From NCBI GenBank assembly GCA_009917695.1, contig JAACJG010000004.1, forward strand, positions 461,321-525,320: a stretch of 64,000 bases of DNA. The letters are read 5' to 3'. Shown in pieces: positions 1 through 9,708 of this stretch (positions are counted from its first letter, which is position 1; the number at the start of each line of letters is the position of its first letter). The DNA is from Candidatus Rifleibacterium amylolyticum. GTDB lineage: Bacteria; Muiribacteriota; Ozemobacteria; Ozemobacterales; Ozemobacteraceae. The notes beneath the pieces are model-generated. The model was not told the DNA's origin. It searched no databases and saw only the letters and a program-made list of their open reading frames with translations. The position numbers and the translations under genes were made by a program.

Positions 1-3000
1 GCGCGGGTGCTTCAGGGTCGCCTGAGCGTATGAATCGAAAGCCGATTTGAAATTGCCCTGGATAGTATGGATAAAACCAAGGTTCAAAAGAATTTCGAGA
101 TTATCAGGCGAAATGCTGCGTGCTTTTTCGAGCTCATCGACGGCTTCATTTATAAAACCTTTTTCAGCCATTGTCAGTGCCGACCTGATCATGTCGTCAG
201 CCTTGTCAGCCGGGCGCGTTGGCTTCTTTTCAGTGGTTTTCAGAGAGTATTTCTGCACCTTCATTTCAGGCGGTAGAGAGTATTTGTTGCTTTGCGAACC
301 AAAACCCTGCAGTCTTCTGACCATCCACTGTTTTTCGCGGCTGGTCATGGTCTCGGCAGTCACTTCGCGACGCAGAGGAGCTGTCGGAGTCGGGGTCGAG
401 ATTTTGCCGAACTTTTCGAGCTGGCTCAACACCCAGGCTTTGTCGTCGATAGTCATGGTGCTTTTGCCGTATTCTGCCAAGGCGGTTGCGTCGGCCTGCA
501 GCGGTTTCAATTCCTGTGTTTCATCACCGCCGCGTGCCTTTTTGACCATCTGTTTTTTCACTTCCAGCGCGTCTTCTACAGACGGAAACTGCGCTGGCGC
601 CATCATTCTGGTGATTTCCCAGAGTTTCTTGCGTGCGTGCCGGCGAATAGAAGAATCAGCCGGCGCTTTTGCGTAAAGAGTTTCGTAGATATCCCGGGCA
701 GGTCTGAGCCGATTAAGTCGCATTCTCGACATACCGAGCAGGGCCATACTCTTGTAAAAGTTGGGCTTCAGGCGTAGCGCCGCCAGGGCATGGCTCTCGG
801 CTGATTCGAACTTCTGTTCTTCATAAGAGATCAATCCGAGATAGTATCTAGGTTCTGGGTCCTTTTCGTTGAGAGCCTGAGCTCTGGTAAAATGCTCGCG
901 CGCCTGAGCCGGTCGGCCAAGTTTATGATGCATCTTGCCGATATTGAGCTGCAATGGAAAATAGTCGGGGTTAAGCTTTTCGGCGCGTTCCCATGAACTG
1001 AGCGCCGGAACGTTGAGCCCAGCTGCGGCATACATTTCACCCAGCTCAAAATGAGGTTCAAAACGCTCTGGAGCGAGGCGCTGGCAGTCAAGATATTTTT
1101 CCTTGGCGTGAGTGACCAGGCCTTTTGCTCTGAATTCGGCAGCTTCTGCCATAAGTCGCTCGATTGGTGCCGGCGACTTTATCTGCGGAATTGGTAGTTC
1201 GTCATTACGCTCATGTGCAAGCTTCAGGCGGGCATGCAGGTCGGTTACAACTCTTCCCAGAACCGATTTGCCGTCAAGCTTGCCGCGCAAAGCTTCCAGC
1301 GTCGCAATCGCCTCTTCGGCCTTGCTTACTCTGGTCAGGCTTATTGCTTTGAAAAGCATGGCCTTGTGGTGTGCCGGATCCAATGCCAGTACACTGGTGA
1401 ATGCATCGATTGCACCAGTGAAATTCTGGGCTATATAGTTCGCCAGACCGAGGTTATAGCGTGCCAGCAGATAATCAGGTTTGATTTCGAGGGCCTTGTC
1501 AAAACAGATTATCGACTGTGCGACTTCGCCAGTTTTAAAAAGCACCCAGCCTTTGGTATGATGGAATTCGGCTCTCAGGCTGTCTTCAGCCAGTGCCCGG
1601 TTGGCGTAATCGAGTGCTTTGTCGAGTTTCTCAACTTTGCTGGCAAGAACGTATGCCAGATTGTTAAGCGCTTCTGCATGTCTGGGATTTAGTTCTATGG
1701 CCTGCTCAAAGCATGGCTCGGCATCGTTGATGCGGCCCATCTCCATATAACAATGGCCGAGAATTGCATGAATGTCGGCGATGTCCGGATGCTGAGTCCG
1801 CAGATAAAGCAGACGCCGCACTGCTTCAGCGTAATTGCGCACATTGACCAGTCTCTTTACTTCGCGCATTCGCTCGAATACAACCTCAAGACTTACTTCG
1901 GCCTGTTTGCCGCCAAGACCTGGCATATCTTTGACATACTGTTCTACTTCAATGGCTTTTGCTGGAGCCCGAGCCGCTTCGAATTCCTGAGGGTTATCGC
2001 GCTTGGCAATCAGATCCATGAACAGCGTGATAGTATTGATGGCTTTTTTTGCCTGAGCGCTTTTGGGAGGACTGTCTTTGAGCACCTGGCGCATCTGTTC
2101 GAGAGCTTCTTCGAGATGGTTCTTTTCTGCGAGTAGAATGGCGCGGGTATAGCGTCCTTCGATGAAATCAGGCTTGAGCTCAAGTGCGCGATCTATATTG
2201 CTGATCGCTTCGTTGGTCTCTTTCTTTTTGCCATTGGCTAACGCCAGCAAATACAGCATTCTGGCAATATCTTCCTTGAGTTTACGGGTTTCAAGTTCTG
2301 CTGCGACAGCCTCGTCACTTTTGCCGGCATCGAGAAGCTTGCCGGCATTGGTTGCCAGATCGCGCAGTCTGGTTTCTTTCATCAATACAGCCTGTTCCAG
2401 AGCCAGAGTGGCCTGGTGAAACACTTTCAGATGCAAAAAACTGCTGCCAAGATAGAACCAGTTCTCGGCCAGCGCCGGATTCAGCTTGGTTGCGCTTTCA
2501 AATGATTTTGCGGCACTTTTGTAATCCTTGCGTTTATGGGTCAACACCCCGTGCATATGATAGGCCTGAGCCAGATTATTGCGTAATGCCGCTGTGCGTC
2601 TGGCCGTAGCCATGGCTTTGTCATTCAGGCCTTCACTGCGCTGCGCAATAAATACGTCTTTGAGTTCTGTCAGCTTCTTTTCTATGGTATCGATAAGCTT
2701 GGTCGAATACTCTTCGGCTTCTTTTCCGTGGTTGAGTTCGTAGCTGAGGCCGGCGATATGAAATAGAGCCCTTTCATGGCCAGGATTAAGCACCAGGCAT
2801 TTTTGCAGAGCACTGTAAGCTTCGCGCTTCTTGCCGCTTTTAAGACTGGCATAGCCAAAGAGGAAATTCGCCTGGGCATCGCTGCCATTGAGCTGTGCCG
2901 CTCTTCCCAGCTTTGCCGCAGCTCCCGGGTAGTCTTTATCAGCCAGCAGCTTGCTGCCTTCGCTTATCAACTGCTGTGCTGCGTCAAGCTGCTTTTTCTG

Positions 3001-3285
3001 CTTTGCCCGCTTGTCATTGGCAAGCATCTCTTTATTGCGGCCGTCAATTGACAGAATGATGAGATCCTGAGCCCGGCGCGCGGCTGGATGGTCTTTGGGC
3101 GCATCCTTGATTATGCCACGTCCGACATGCATGGCTTCATCCCATTTGCCTGAAGAATACAGCGATTCCATTCGGGTGAGCGACTGCGACAGGCTTTCTT
3201 CGAAGATAAAGTCCATCGTTGCCGGCAGAGTTGCCGGAAACAGCATGATGAGCAGAATTGTTGCCTTCAGTATTCTCTTTATCAT
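1..3285 (-). CDS. Large secreted tetratricopeptide-repeat protein (3' end outside window)
   Basis: An open frame of 1095 codons without a stop runs from an ATG at 3285 off the left edge. The N-terminus (MIKRILKATILLIMLFPATL) is a signal peptide, so the protein is exported. The rest is almost entirely helical repeats with TPR spacing (Trp/Leu-Gly-Tyr/Ala-Pro pattern, e.g. LNLGFIHTIQGNF and GNFKSAFDSYAQATLKHP near the edge). TPRs are protein-interaction scaffolds; no catalytic domain is visible in the part present. It lies 98 nt downstream of the DUF3857 pair on the same strand but is separated from it by a terminator, so it probably has its own transcript. A periplasmic or outer-membrane scaffold role is inference. 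The family is certain only at the TPR level. Confidence 0.85.
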   Translation of the reverse strand, partial: MIKRILKATILLIMLFPATLPATMDFIFEESLSQSLTRMESLYSSGKWDEAMHVGRGIIKDAPKDHPAARRAQDLIILSIDGRNKEMLANDKRAKQKKQLDAAQQLISEGSKLLADKDYPGAAAKLGRAAQLNGSDAQANFLFGYASLKSGKKREAYSALQKCLVLNPGHERALFHIAGLSYELNHGKEAEEYSTKLIDTIEKKLTELKDVFIAQRSEGLNDKAMATARRTAALRNNLAQAYHMHGVLTHKRKDYKSAAKSFESATKLNPALAENWFYLGSSFLHLKVFHQATLALEQAVLMKETRLRDLATNAGKLLDAGKSDEAVAAELETRKLKEDIARMLYLLALANGKKKETNEAISNIDRALELKPDFIEGRYTRAILLAEKNHLEEALEQMRQVLKDSPPKSAQAKKAINTITLFMDLIAKRDNPQEFEAARAPAKAIEVEQYVKDMPGLGGKQAEVSLEVVFERMREVKRLVNVRNYAEAVRRLLYLRTQHPDIADIHAILGHCYMEMGRINDAEPCFEQAIELNPRHAEALNNLAYVLASKVEKLDKALDYANRALAEDSLRAEFHHTKGWVLFKTGEVAQSIICFDKALEIKPDYLLARYNLGLANYIAQNFTGAIDAFTSVLALDPAHHKAMLFKAISLTRVSKAEEAIATLEALRGKLDGKSVLGRVVTDLHARLKLAHERNDELPIPQIKSPAPIERLMAEAAEFRAKGLVTHAKEKYLDCQRLAPERFEPHFELGEMYAAAGLNVPALSSWERAEKLNPDYFPLQLNIGKMHHKLGRPAQAREHFTRAQALNEKDPEPRYYLGLISYEEQKFESAESHALAALRLKPNFYKSMALLGMSRMRLNRLRPARDIYETLYAKAPADSSIRRHARKKLWEITRMMAPAQFPSVEDALEVKKQMVKKARGGDETQELKPLQADATALAEYGKSTMTIDDKAWVLSQLEKFGKISTPTPTAPLRREVTAETMTSREKQWMVRRLQGFGSQSNKYSLPPEMKVQKYSLKTTEKKPTRPADKADDMIRSALTMAEKGFINEAVDELEKARSISPDNLEILLNLGFIHTIQGNFKSAFDSYAQATLKHPR

Positions 3286-3329
3286 AATTCAGAAAATACA
3301 TCGGCAGATGAGTTCGCTAAGCTGAGCAT

Positions 3330-3355
3330 AAAAAAACGGCGCTTTGCAGCGCCGT
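3330..3355 (-). terminator. Intrinsic terminator after the DUF3857 operon
   Basis: On the minus strand an 8-bp perfect stem (ACGGCGCT/AGCGCCGT) with loop GCAA is followed by a T-run. It lies just past the stop at 3383 and before the TPR gene start at 3285. Confidence 0.85.
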
Positions 3356-3382
3356 CAGATTCTTGACCTGATAAAAGTCAGC

Positions 3383-5644
3383 TCAGCCCTGAGTTGAAGT
3401 TTCCATGTCCATAACTGGTGCAGAGCCGGATGCGGGTACCGTATCGGTAGCTGGAGAAGACTCTGGCACTGAATCTGGCATAGATTCATCAATCGTCGGT
3501 GTGCTGCTTGCCGTTTCCGGGGTTTCTGTATTCTTCTGTGGTTCAGATTTTTCGATGATGATCCACTGGTTGGCAAGTTCGCTCATGGTTAAAATGCACT
3601 GGCGATAATTCTGATAGGCCTCGTCGGTCGTGAATTCATCATTGTAGATGGTGAATCGGTCGGCATATATCAGCTTGTCTTCATTCTGATTGATACTTGA
3701 GAAAAAGATGATATCAGGTGAGGTATGCTGATACTGACGTCCCCAGTTTACCCAGTTGAACCCCTCAGGCAGCTCAAATACAATTGTCTGCTGATTTTCT
3801 TCGCTGGCCCAGTACTGCATTGGAAATGTGCGACTGGCAAGGCTTGCCGAGCTCGACTGATAGTTGACCCAGAAATTGGTAAAGGTCATTATTTTGTCTG
3901 AGGCCAGCTGTGCAGCCTCGGGAATTGTGTAATTCAGGGTCATGACTGCCGGGCCGTTGAGATCGTTAAGGTCAGAATGGCCAAACCCCGTCAGTAACGC
4001 ACGTGGATGCACCCTTTTTACCCGGCGTTCTGCGTAAATACGTTTTTCCTTTTCTTTTATTGATTTGAGTTCACGTACTCCTTCTTCGTAAGGCCCGCGA
4101 TAAAGCAGTGATTCTTTGACTTCCATCGAGCCGTCATTCAGAATTTTAACGAATACTGAGCGGTCAAACCTGTTCCAGTCAAGGGTTTGTCGTGGCATTT
4201 CCGCAAACGCGAAACTGTTGTTGCTGCTGTCGAGAAAAGCAGCTACAGCGCCCTGAACCCCGGTTGAATAGGTCGCAAAAGGTCTATACACTGATCCGCC
4301 GTCGGTATAAAAAGTTTTGCCATCAATTACCACTTTTAATACCGAGAAATTGGCCAGGCCGAGAGTCGGGTGATCGCGGCAGATGACATTTTCGCGGCGG
4401 TTTGCTACAAACCCCGGGTATGATTTAATGCCTATTTTCTCAAGCGCGAAGTGCAGCAATGCGAGGTTGGCCTGAGTGTTGCCGTATTTCTTGGTGAGGG
4501 TTACGTTGGCAGATACCGGTATATGCGAACCCATTTGAGCCGCGCCAATACCGAGATCTCGAATGTCTTTGTTAATGGCCTCGTACAGGCGTGCCACCCG
4601 GGCGTAATTCCCGGCAATGTCTTTCACCTTCGACTTATCGATAAATTCCTGTAAAAGAGCTTCTGATGGTCTTGCCTTCTGATATTCTTCGCTAAGGCTG
4701 GCGGCAACAAGGCTCCAGTCATAAGGCTGATAAATCACGCAGCGCGGAAAAATCCGACCGGTCGGTAACATATTCTGCTCGGGTATGAAACCTTTTGGAT
4801 TCGCATATATCCATTTCCACAAGATCCTGCCATTTTCAGTTTTCTCGATGAATCTGGGGCCGCCTTCGGCTGGCCACTGTTTGAGTTCCTTGTTAAGTTT
4901 GAGTGTTTCTGGAAAACTTACAGCAATCTCTTCATGCAGAATCGGTTCACGCTCACCGAATACATTCTGAATCAAAAAGGGTTTGAGTGGACCAATATCC
5001 CTGAGTTTCTTGGTATAGGCATAATCGACAATACTGCCAATATCTACTTTTTTCATGGCGATTTTCAGGCGCTTGAGCCTGGCATATTCAGGCGTCGAAG
5101 AGCGCATGCTTTCATCAGAAATTGCGTCATCGGTGATGTGATAAACCTTGCCATTCTTCGAATAGGTGTGGGCGTATTCGAGGTCGAGTTCTTCGCGGTC
5201 AGCATAGTAGTAAATGCTTTGGTTGGCCGCATCCAACCCGGGTTCTTTTAAAATCTGTATGATTTCCCGGCCCTTGATGATTACTTCGCTGTCATTGATG
5301 TATTCGTAGTCGTAAAGCCGGTAGAGAGTGACGTAATCGGCTTCGGGAAATTGCGTCGGATCTGGCAGATTGTTTACAATTCCTGCTGCAACCGGGTCGG
5401 TTATGCTTGCGACATCGTTAATTTCATCACCTTTGCGGATTTTTGAGATCAGAATGTGGGCGATTTCGGCAACATTTATTGTTCGACTGGCATTCTGAAG
5501 ATCGAGCAGAGTAACTTTGTCATCTTGTATCGAATGAAGCTTGCCAAGCACTTCTTCGCCTTCGTTTAGATAGATGACATCAGCGGATGCCAGAGAAGCG
5601 CAACATAAAAGGAGACACGCGATCAGTCTGTAGATTTTGTTCAT
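3383..5644 (-). CDS. Exported DUF3857 protein with degenerate transglutaminase domain
   Basis: A 753-residue protein with a signal peptide (MNKIYRLIACLLLCCASLASA). The DUF3857 region lies around residues 120-290, followed by a transglutaminase-like fold and a C-terminal beta-rich domain ending in a Pro/Ser/Thr-rich tail. Aligned with the upstream paralogue, the catalytic Cys is Thr390 (YGNTQAN instead of YGDCTDK) and the His is Phe433; only Asp448 is kept. It is therefore probably not an active transglutaminase/protease but a binding or partner protein. Its ATG overlaps the stop of the upstream gene (ATGA), so the two are translationally coupled. Family assignment is firm from the domain pattern; the function of DUF3857 proteins is not known to me. 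Confidence 0.88.
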   Translation of the reverse strand: MNKIYRLIACLLLCCASLASADVIYLNEGEEVLGKLHSIQDDKVTLLDLQNASRTINVAEIAHILISKIRKGDEINDVASITDPVAAGIVNNLPDPTQFPEADYVTLYRLYDYEYINDSEVIIKGREIIQILKEPGLDAANQSIYYYADREELDLEYAHTYSKNGKVYHITDDAISDESMRSSTPEYARLKRLKIAMKKVDIGSIVDYAYTKKLRDIGPLKPFLIQNVFGEREPILHEEIAVSFPETLKLNKELKQWPAEGGPRFIEKTENGRILWKWIYANPKGFIPEQNMLPTGRIFPRCVIYQPYDWSLVAASLSEEYQKARPSEALLQEFIDKSKVKDIAGNYARVARLYEAINKDIRDLGIGAAQMGSHIPVSANVTLTKKYGNTQANLALLHFALEKIGIKSYPGFVANRRENVICRDHPTLGLANFSVLKVVIDGKTFYTDGGSVYRPFATYSTGVQGAVAAFLDSSNNSFAFAEMPRQTLDWNRFDRSVFVKILNDGSMEVKESLLYRGPYEEGVRELKSIKEKEKRIYAERRVKRVHPRALLTGFGHSDLNDLNGPAVMTLNYTIPEAAQLASDKIMTFTNFWVNYQSSSASLASRTFPMQYWASEENQQTIVFELPEGFNWVNWGRQYQHTSPDIIFFSSINQNEDKLIYADRFTIYNDEFTTDEAYQNYRQCILTMSELANQWIIIEKSEPQKNTETPETASSTPTIDESMPDSVPESSPATDTVPASGSAPVMDMETSTQG

Positions 5645-7734
5645 GGCTCAACTCCTTCTGCTGCTTTCTCTTCAAGGAAGATTTTCTGTTTCGAGGCATG
5701 CGCGATTTTTTCGAGATCCTGTTTGTAAGTCTGATAATCAGCAACCGGCACGATTCTGCGGGGAAAGGCAAGCTTGCGCTTGATGTTGATGTTATCGCCC
5801 TGTTGATCGTATATAACTTCGAATTCAACGTATGGGCTCTGAATGCGCAGCGCCGGTGGCAGGTATTTAACGCCAAAATCAGCCGGTATTTTGATCTCTA
5901 CCTGGTCGGTGCGCAGCCGCGAAGTGTTGTATTCAATGTTATAGCGACGTTTTTCGAGACTTACTTCCGGAAAGCTCATCTCAAAAAATGGAATAGCAAA
6001 AATCATGTAACGGCCAGACTTGGTGGCAAAGCGATTGAGCGTATACACTGACTGGGCCTTGAACTGAGTGTTGAAATCGAGCGGATCGGTATGAGTAGCC
6101 AGCTCGAGCACGTAATCAGCTGTCAGTGCGGCAACCTGCTCACGAATCTGCTTTTCGTATTCTTCTGCCTTCAGAGTTCTGGCAGAACCTCTGAAACTTG
6201 CTTCTGAAGAGCCGTTTTGCGTGCTCTCAAAGTCGATTCTGGTGGTTCCATCGGCAGAAAGTGTGATTTTGCGGGTGATGTGAACGGCATTGTCTTCGGG
6301 TGGCGGCAGTGGCACAGGCTTGAGCGTACCAAGCATGGTGTTGTCGGCCACCGCTTCATGGTTGTCAGAGCGGAAATAGGGATAACGGTAGTCGGTAGCG
6401 GTCGAGTCTAGGTAGAAAATGCGTCCGTCAAGATGCACTTCGGTTATACAGTGATTGTCGTCGAAAATCGCGATATCTCTGACAGCACGCCCACTGTCGT
6501 TGGTTCTTACGCCGACAGGGTAGGCTTCGACGCCGATATGTTTGAGCATGGTGGCCAGCAGCATGCCTTTGTCGGTGCAGTCGCCGTAGCGATTTTTGAG
6601 GGTTTCTTCAGCCGGGTGCCCAACCTGGTTGCTGGCGAGATTCCCTTTTATAGAGATATATCTGATTTCCTTCTGGCAGAATTGATACAACCGCGCAATT
6701 TTTTCGTGAACGTTGGCGGCTCCTTCGGTCAGCTCGTCAACTTTTTCCTTGACCATGTCAGTGAGCTGAAAACGCTTCTCGAACATTGGTCGCAGCTTGT
6801 CGTGAACGTAGGTGAAATTTTTGTGCAGGCTGTAATAAACTGCCGGAACAATATTGCGATAAGCCGGCATGTAGGGCTCTGATATGACTGGCGGCAGATC
6901 GAGAAATTTCCATGTGTAGATTATCGAATCGACGGCTTCAGCTTTCTCTGGCTCATTACTGCCAGAGGCTATGTTGCTGGTAATGTAGTGCAGCGTCTTT
7001 TCGTGTGGAACGCTTACGCGCAGAATTGATTCTCCAACTGGTTGACTGCCCTGAAAATAGAAGCGGCCCTGAAAAAGATTGCGGTCAAACGGGTTGAACT
7101 CTTCGACTTCGTAGCAATAGTCTATCAGTCCCCCGACTGTAGCTTCGGGAATGGTGAAGCTGAGATCCTGGTATTGATCGAAATAGACACTGCCGGAAGT
7201 GCCTTTTGAAATTTTTATCTGATCCGGTGACAGGGTGTGAACTGTGCCGTCAGGGCTGTAAGAACGGGCGTGCAAAATTCGGATTGTTTCACGATTCGGG
7301 TCGAAGCTCAGTGATACCTGTGCTTCCCATAATGATTCGTCCTGAGCAAGATAGGTGACGCAGCGATAACGGGAAAGATTGGTTCCATCCTTTCGATGCT
7401 GGTAATTGCCTTCTTCAGTAACCAGAAGTGATTGGGCATCTGGGTAACTGGCCAGCATTGCCATTGCTTTCGGCATAATTTCGGCAAGATCGGCACTATC
7501 GGTCGTGAACTCTTCTTTGGTTCTTTTTTGTGCAGTAAAACTGATGTTTTTGATATTGCTGCGGTCGAGACGTATCGTCTCGGAGCCAGAGGTAATAGTT
7601 AATGTGTTGTCAGCATACTCGATCTGTTCGGCTGAAATATTCGCATCATCGGCAGTTGTGATTATTGCGGCATTTCCGGCGACGATCAGAAGTGTGAGGA
7701 TGCACAGTAGAGCTGATACGTAATATTTATTCAA
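5641..7734 (-). CDS. Exported DUF3857/transglutaminase-like protein with intact triad
   Basis: A 697-residue protein with an N-terminal signal sequence, a DUF3857 domain (about residues 75-260), and a transglutaminase-like domain with a full triad: Cys386 (GDCTDKG), His428 (NHCITEV) and Asp443 (FYLDST). A beta-rich C-terminal domain follows. Transglutaminase-fold enzymes of this class usually act as cysteine peptidases or amidases; the substrate is unknown. The start is a TTG at 7734, chosen because a strong Shine-Dalgarno (CGGAGG) sits just upstream and the signal peptide begins there. It is the first gene of a two-gene operon with its degenerate paralogue. Confidence 0.9.
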   Translation of the reverse strand: MNKYYVSALLCILTLLIVAGNAAIITTADDANISAEQIEYADNTLTITSGSETIRLDRSNIKNISFTAQKRTKEEFTTDSADLAEIMPKAMAMLASYPDAQSLLVTEEGNYQHRKDGTNLSRYRCVTYLAQDESLWEAQVSLSFDPNRETIRILHARSYSPDGTVHTLSPDQIKISKGTSGSVYFDQYQDLSFTIPEATVGGLIDYCYEVEEFNPFDRNLFQGRFYFQGSQPVGESILRVSVPHEKTLHYITSNIASGSNEPEKAEAVDSIIYTWKFLDLPPVISEPYMPAYRNIVPAVYYSLHKNFTYVHDKLRPMFEKRFQLTDMVKEKVDELTEGAANVHEKIARLYQFCQKEIRYISIKGNLASNQVGHPAEETLKNRYGDCTDKGMLLATMLKHIGVEAYPVGVRTNDSGRAVRDIAIFDDNHCITEVHLDGRIFYLDSTATDYRYPYFRSDNHEAVADNTMLGTLKPVPLPPPEDNAVHITRKITLSADGTTRIDFESTQNGSSEASFRGSARTLKAEEYEKQIREQVAALTADYVLELATHTDPLDFNTQFKAQSVYTLNRFATKSGRYMIFAIPFFEMSFPEVSLEKRRYNIEYNTSRLRTDQVEIKIPADFGVKYLPPALRIQSPYVEFEVIYDQQGDNINIKRKLAFPRRIVPVADYQTYKQDLEKIAHASKQKIFLEEKAAEGVEP

Positions 7735-7773
7735 AGTGTGCCTCCGACAATGTTTAATGTGTACAGATAAGCA

Positions 7774-7779
7774 ATTATA
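7774..7779 (-). promoter_or_regulatory. Possible -10 box of the DUF3857 operon
   Basis: A perfect TATAAT on the minus strand, about 40 nt upstream of the TTG start at 7734, in an AT-rich leader. No convincing -35 hexamer is seen 16-18 nt upstream, so an activator may be needed or the match may be chance. Confidence 0.35.
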
Positions 7780-7862
7780 TTGTTAAACACTAAATTTTAA
7801 AAGTAAAATCTGCTGTTTAACAGTATCAGCTAAGTCGTTTGCGCGTTAAAAATTTTGCCAAT

Positions 7863-7892
7863 AAAAAACAGGCGACCATAAAGGCCGCCTGT
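7863..7892 (-). terminator. Intrinsic terminator after the rhodanese gene
   Basis: On the minus strand, a 10-bp stem (ACAGGCGGCC/GGTCGCCTGT, one G-T pair) with loop TTTAT is followed by TTTTTTAT, 17 nt past the stop at 7909. Confidence 0.88.
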
Positions 7893-7908
7893 CAATTGTA
7901 TCGGATAT

Positions 7909-8445
7909 TTACTTGGCGGATTTTACCGGATTGCCAGCTTCTATCCAGCCCTGAATGCCTTCCGGGTATTCCAGCAGGTTAGAATATCCCAGAGATTTCA
8001 AATGCTTATAGAGCATGTCACTCGCCGGGCACTGAAGATTCGAGCAGTAAGTGATGATTAAAGCATCCTTGTTGGGCAGAACTTTTGCGATCTCTTCAGG
8101 TTTAGATTCTGCATTGAGCGACAGGGCGCCTGGAATCCTCTTTCCATCATCATATTTGCCAGATCTGGCGTCGAGTATGGTCAAGGGAACACCACTGCCA
8201 ATAAGGGTCTTTAGACCAGAAGTATTAACTTTGGCTGGCTCTTCTACTGCCTCAACTGCGGATTTCTTTTCGCCTTTGTGTTCGTGTTCTGTATCGGCGC
8301 AGGTGTCGTCAGGGCAGGCCTTTTTGGTATATGCGTCTGAGCATGATTCAACACTCGAGCAGCTGCTGCATCCGGTTTCGGCTTCGAGGTTGCCGGCAAA
8401 AAAGCTGATCAAAAGAACAGAAAGTATAAGTATGGTACGTTTCAT
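7909..8445 (-). CDS. Exported rhodanese-domain protein with Cys-rich N-terminus
   Basis: A 178-residue protein. It starts with a signal peptide (MKRTILILSVLLISFFAG) followed by a short Cys-rich stretch with six cysteines (GCSSCSSVESC...KKACPDDTC). A single rhodanese domain occupies about residues 75-175, with the usual LDAR motif, a candidate active-site loop YCSNLQCPAS and an EYPEGIQGW ending. Rhodaneses carry persulfide sulfur on the loop Cys; the exported location suggests periplasmic sulfur or thiol handling. The ATG at 8445 has an AAGGAG site 6 nt upstream. It is monocistronic, bounded downstream by a terminator. The role of the Cys-rich segment (metal or disulfide) is unknown. Confidence 0.88.
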   Translation of the reverse strand: MKRTILILSVLLISFFAGNLEAETGCSSCSSVESCSDAYTKKACPDDTCADTEHEHKGEKKSAVEAVEEPAKVNTSGLKTLIGSGVPLTILDARSGKYDDGKRIPGALSLNAESKPEEIAKVLPNKDALIITYCSNLQCPASDMLYKHLKSLGYSNLLEYPEGIQGWIEAGNPVKSAK

Positions 8446-8508
8446 ATTTGCTCCTTATAGAATTATAGACTATTCCTTATTCTCATTTTAATTGATATTG
8501 TTTTAATG

Positions 8509-9624
8509 TCAAATTATTTTTTTGCCGAAGAGAAATTTAAGCGCCAGCGGCAATCTGGCAGCCCAGCGAGCTTCGCAATGTGTGGCTTTTTCTTCATAAT
8601 AGCCCATGAGATTGTGGCCTTCAATGAAACCGTTTTCTTTCAGCAGTTTCATCATGTCGAAATAAGCTCTGGCTATTGGTGGTTCGAACTCGCCGGCGTC
8701 GAGATAAAGCCTGGCTTCAAGTGGCTTGAAGCAGTTGCGTGAAAACTGATTGAATATCTGGCCATTGGTTTTCTGAAAAGCTGTAGAAAGGCAGCCGGCC
8801 AGCGAAAAGCAGTGTTCGTAAGCATAAAGCATCTGAAAAGAAATAAGGCCACCCATGGATGAGCCGATGACGGCATTATCACCAGGCTGTTTTGATACGT
8901 TGAAGTTTTTCTCGACCCATGGCTTGACTTCATTCACTATGAATTCAGCATACGCCTTGCCTTCATTTGTAAAAAGGTTTAGTTCCTGCATGCGGGCAGG
9001 TGAATTCGGAATGCCGACGACTATGCAATCAGGTATTTCGCCGCTCCTGATAAGTCGGGTGGCAGTTTCATCGACCTTCCAGTCTACGCCGGCAAAAGCT
9101 TTGCCTGGTTCAAAGAGATTCTGGCCATCATGCATGTAGATCACAGCAGCTGGTTCGCCTGATTCATCGTATGTTTCCGGCAGCCACACCTGTACCGGCC
9201 TTTTATGGGCAAGTCCATGGCAGGCAAACTCAGGGCTGTCGACCAGCCTGCCAATGACCGGGTCAGAGTCGATCTGACGCTGATCGAGCCAGCCTACGAT
9301 CTCAACGTGCATATTGCGTTCTTTGCCCACTTTAATGACAAGATTGTCTGGTGGAACGATATTGCTATCGTAGATTCCCTGTGTTTTCCAGCTGCCGCGG
9401 GTAATCTTGTATTCAATTATGCTGCCTTTGCGCGCAGGTACTTCGAACGAGCAGGTTCCGTCTTTTTGCAGCTCAAGTTTGCGGCCTACAGGGTTCCAGC
9501 TGCCAAGTTCGGGCAGGTTCCCGGTGATGTAGACGTTTTCGCCTTTCGGAATCTCGGTTTTGATGCTGAAATCGAAGTGGATCTTGCAGATGGTGTCGGT
9601 GGGAGCATTGTGTTGTATATTCAT
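8509..9624 (-). CDS. Esterase (PF00756-like) with N-terminal CBM20 starch-binding domain
   Basis: A 371-residue protein if started at the ATG at 9624, which has an AGGA site 8 nt upstream; a longer frame reaches 9687 but adds 21 residues of non-domain sequence. Residues about 8-100 are a CBM20 module (VYITGNLPELGSWNP, then LELQKDGTCSFEV), which binds starch or glycogen. The remainder is an alpha/beta-hydrolase of the esterase D/enterochelin esterase-like family with nucleophile Ser256 in GSSMGG and a conserved YMHDGQNLF. A terminal His in ATHCEARW is a candidate triad residue. No signal peptide is evident, so a cytoplasmic role on stored glucan or its acyl derivatives is plausible inference. 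Confidence 0.87.
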   Translation of the reverse strand: MNIQHNAPTDTICKIHFDFSIKTEIPKGENVYITGNLPELGSWNPVGRKLELQKDGTCSFEVPARKGSIIEYKITRGSWKTQGIYDSNIVPPDNLVIKVGKERNMHVEIVGWLDQRQIDSDPVIGRLVDSPEFACHGLAHKRPVQVWLPETYDESGEPAAVIYMHDGQNLFEPGKAFAGVDWKVDETATRLIRSGEIPDCIVVGIPNSPARMQELNLFTNEGKAYAEFIVNEVKPWVEKNFNVSKQPGDNAVIGSSMGGLISFQMLYAYEHCFSLAGCLSTAFQKTNGQIFNQFSRNCFKPLEARLYLDAGEFEPPIARAYFDMMKLLKENGFIEGHNLMGYYEEKATHCEARWAARLPLALKFLFGKKII

Positions 9625-9671
9625 TCTGTGATTCCTGGAGTGTCTGTCATGAAGCCTGGTTGGTTTGTAAG

Positions 9672-9701
9672 CAAAAGGCCGGCCCACCTGCGGGGCCGGC
9701 C
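9672..9701 (-). terminator. Intrinsic terminator after htpG
   Basis: A 9-bp GC-only stem (GGCCGGCCC/GGGCCGGCC) on the minus strand with a 7-nt loop is followed by TTTTGC, just past the htpG stop at 9709. Confidence 0.85.
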
Positions 9702-9708
9702 CGATCTC

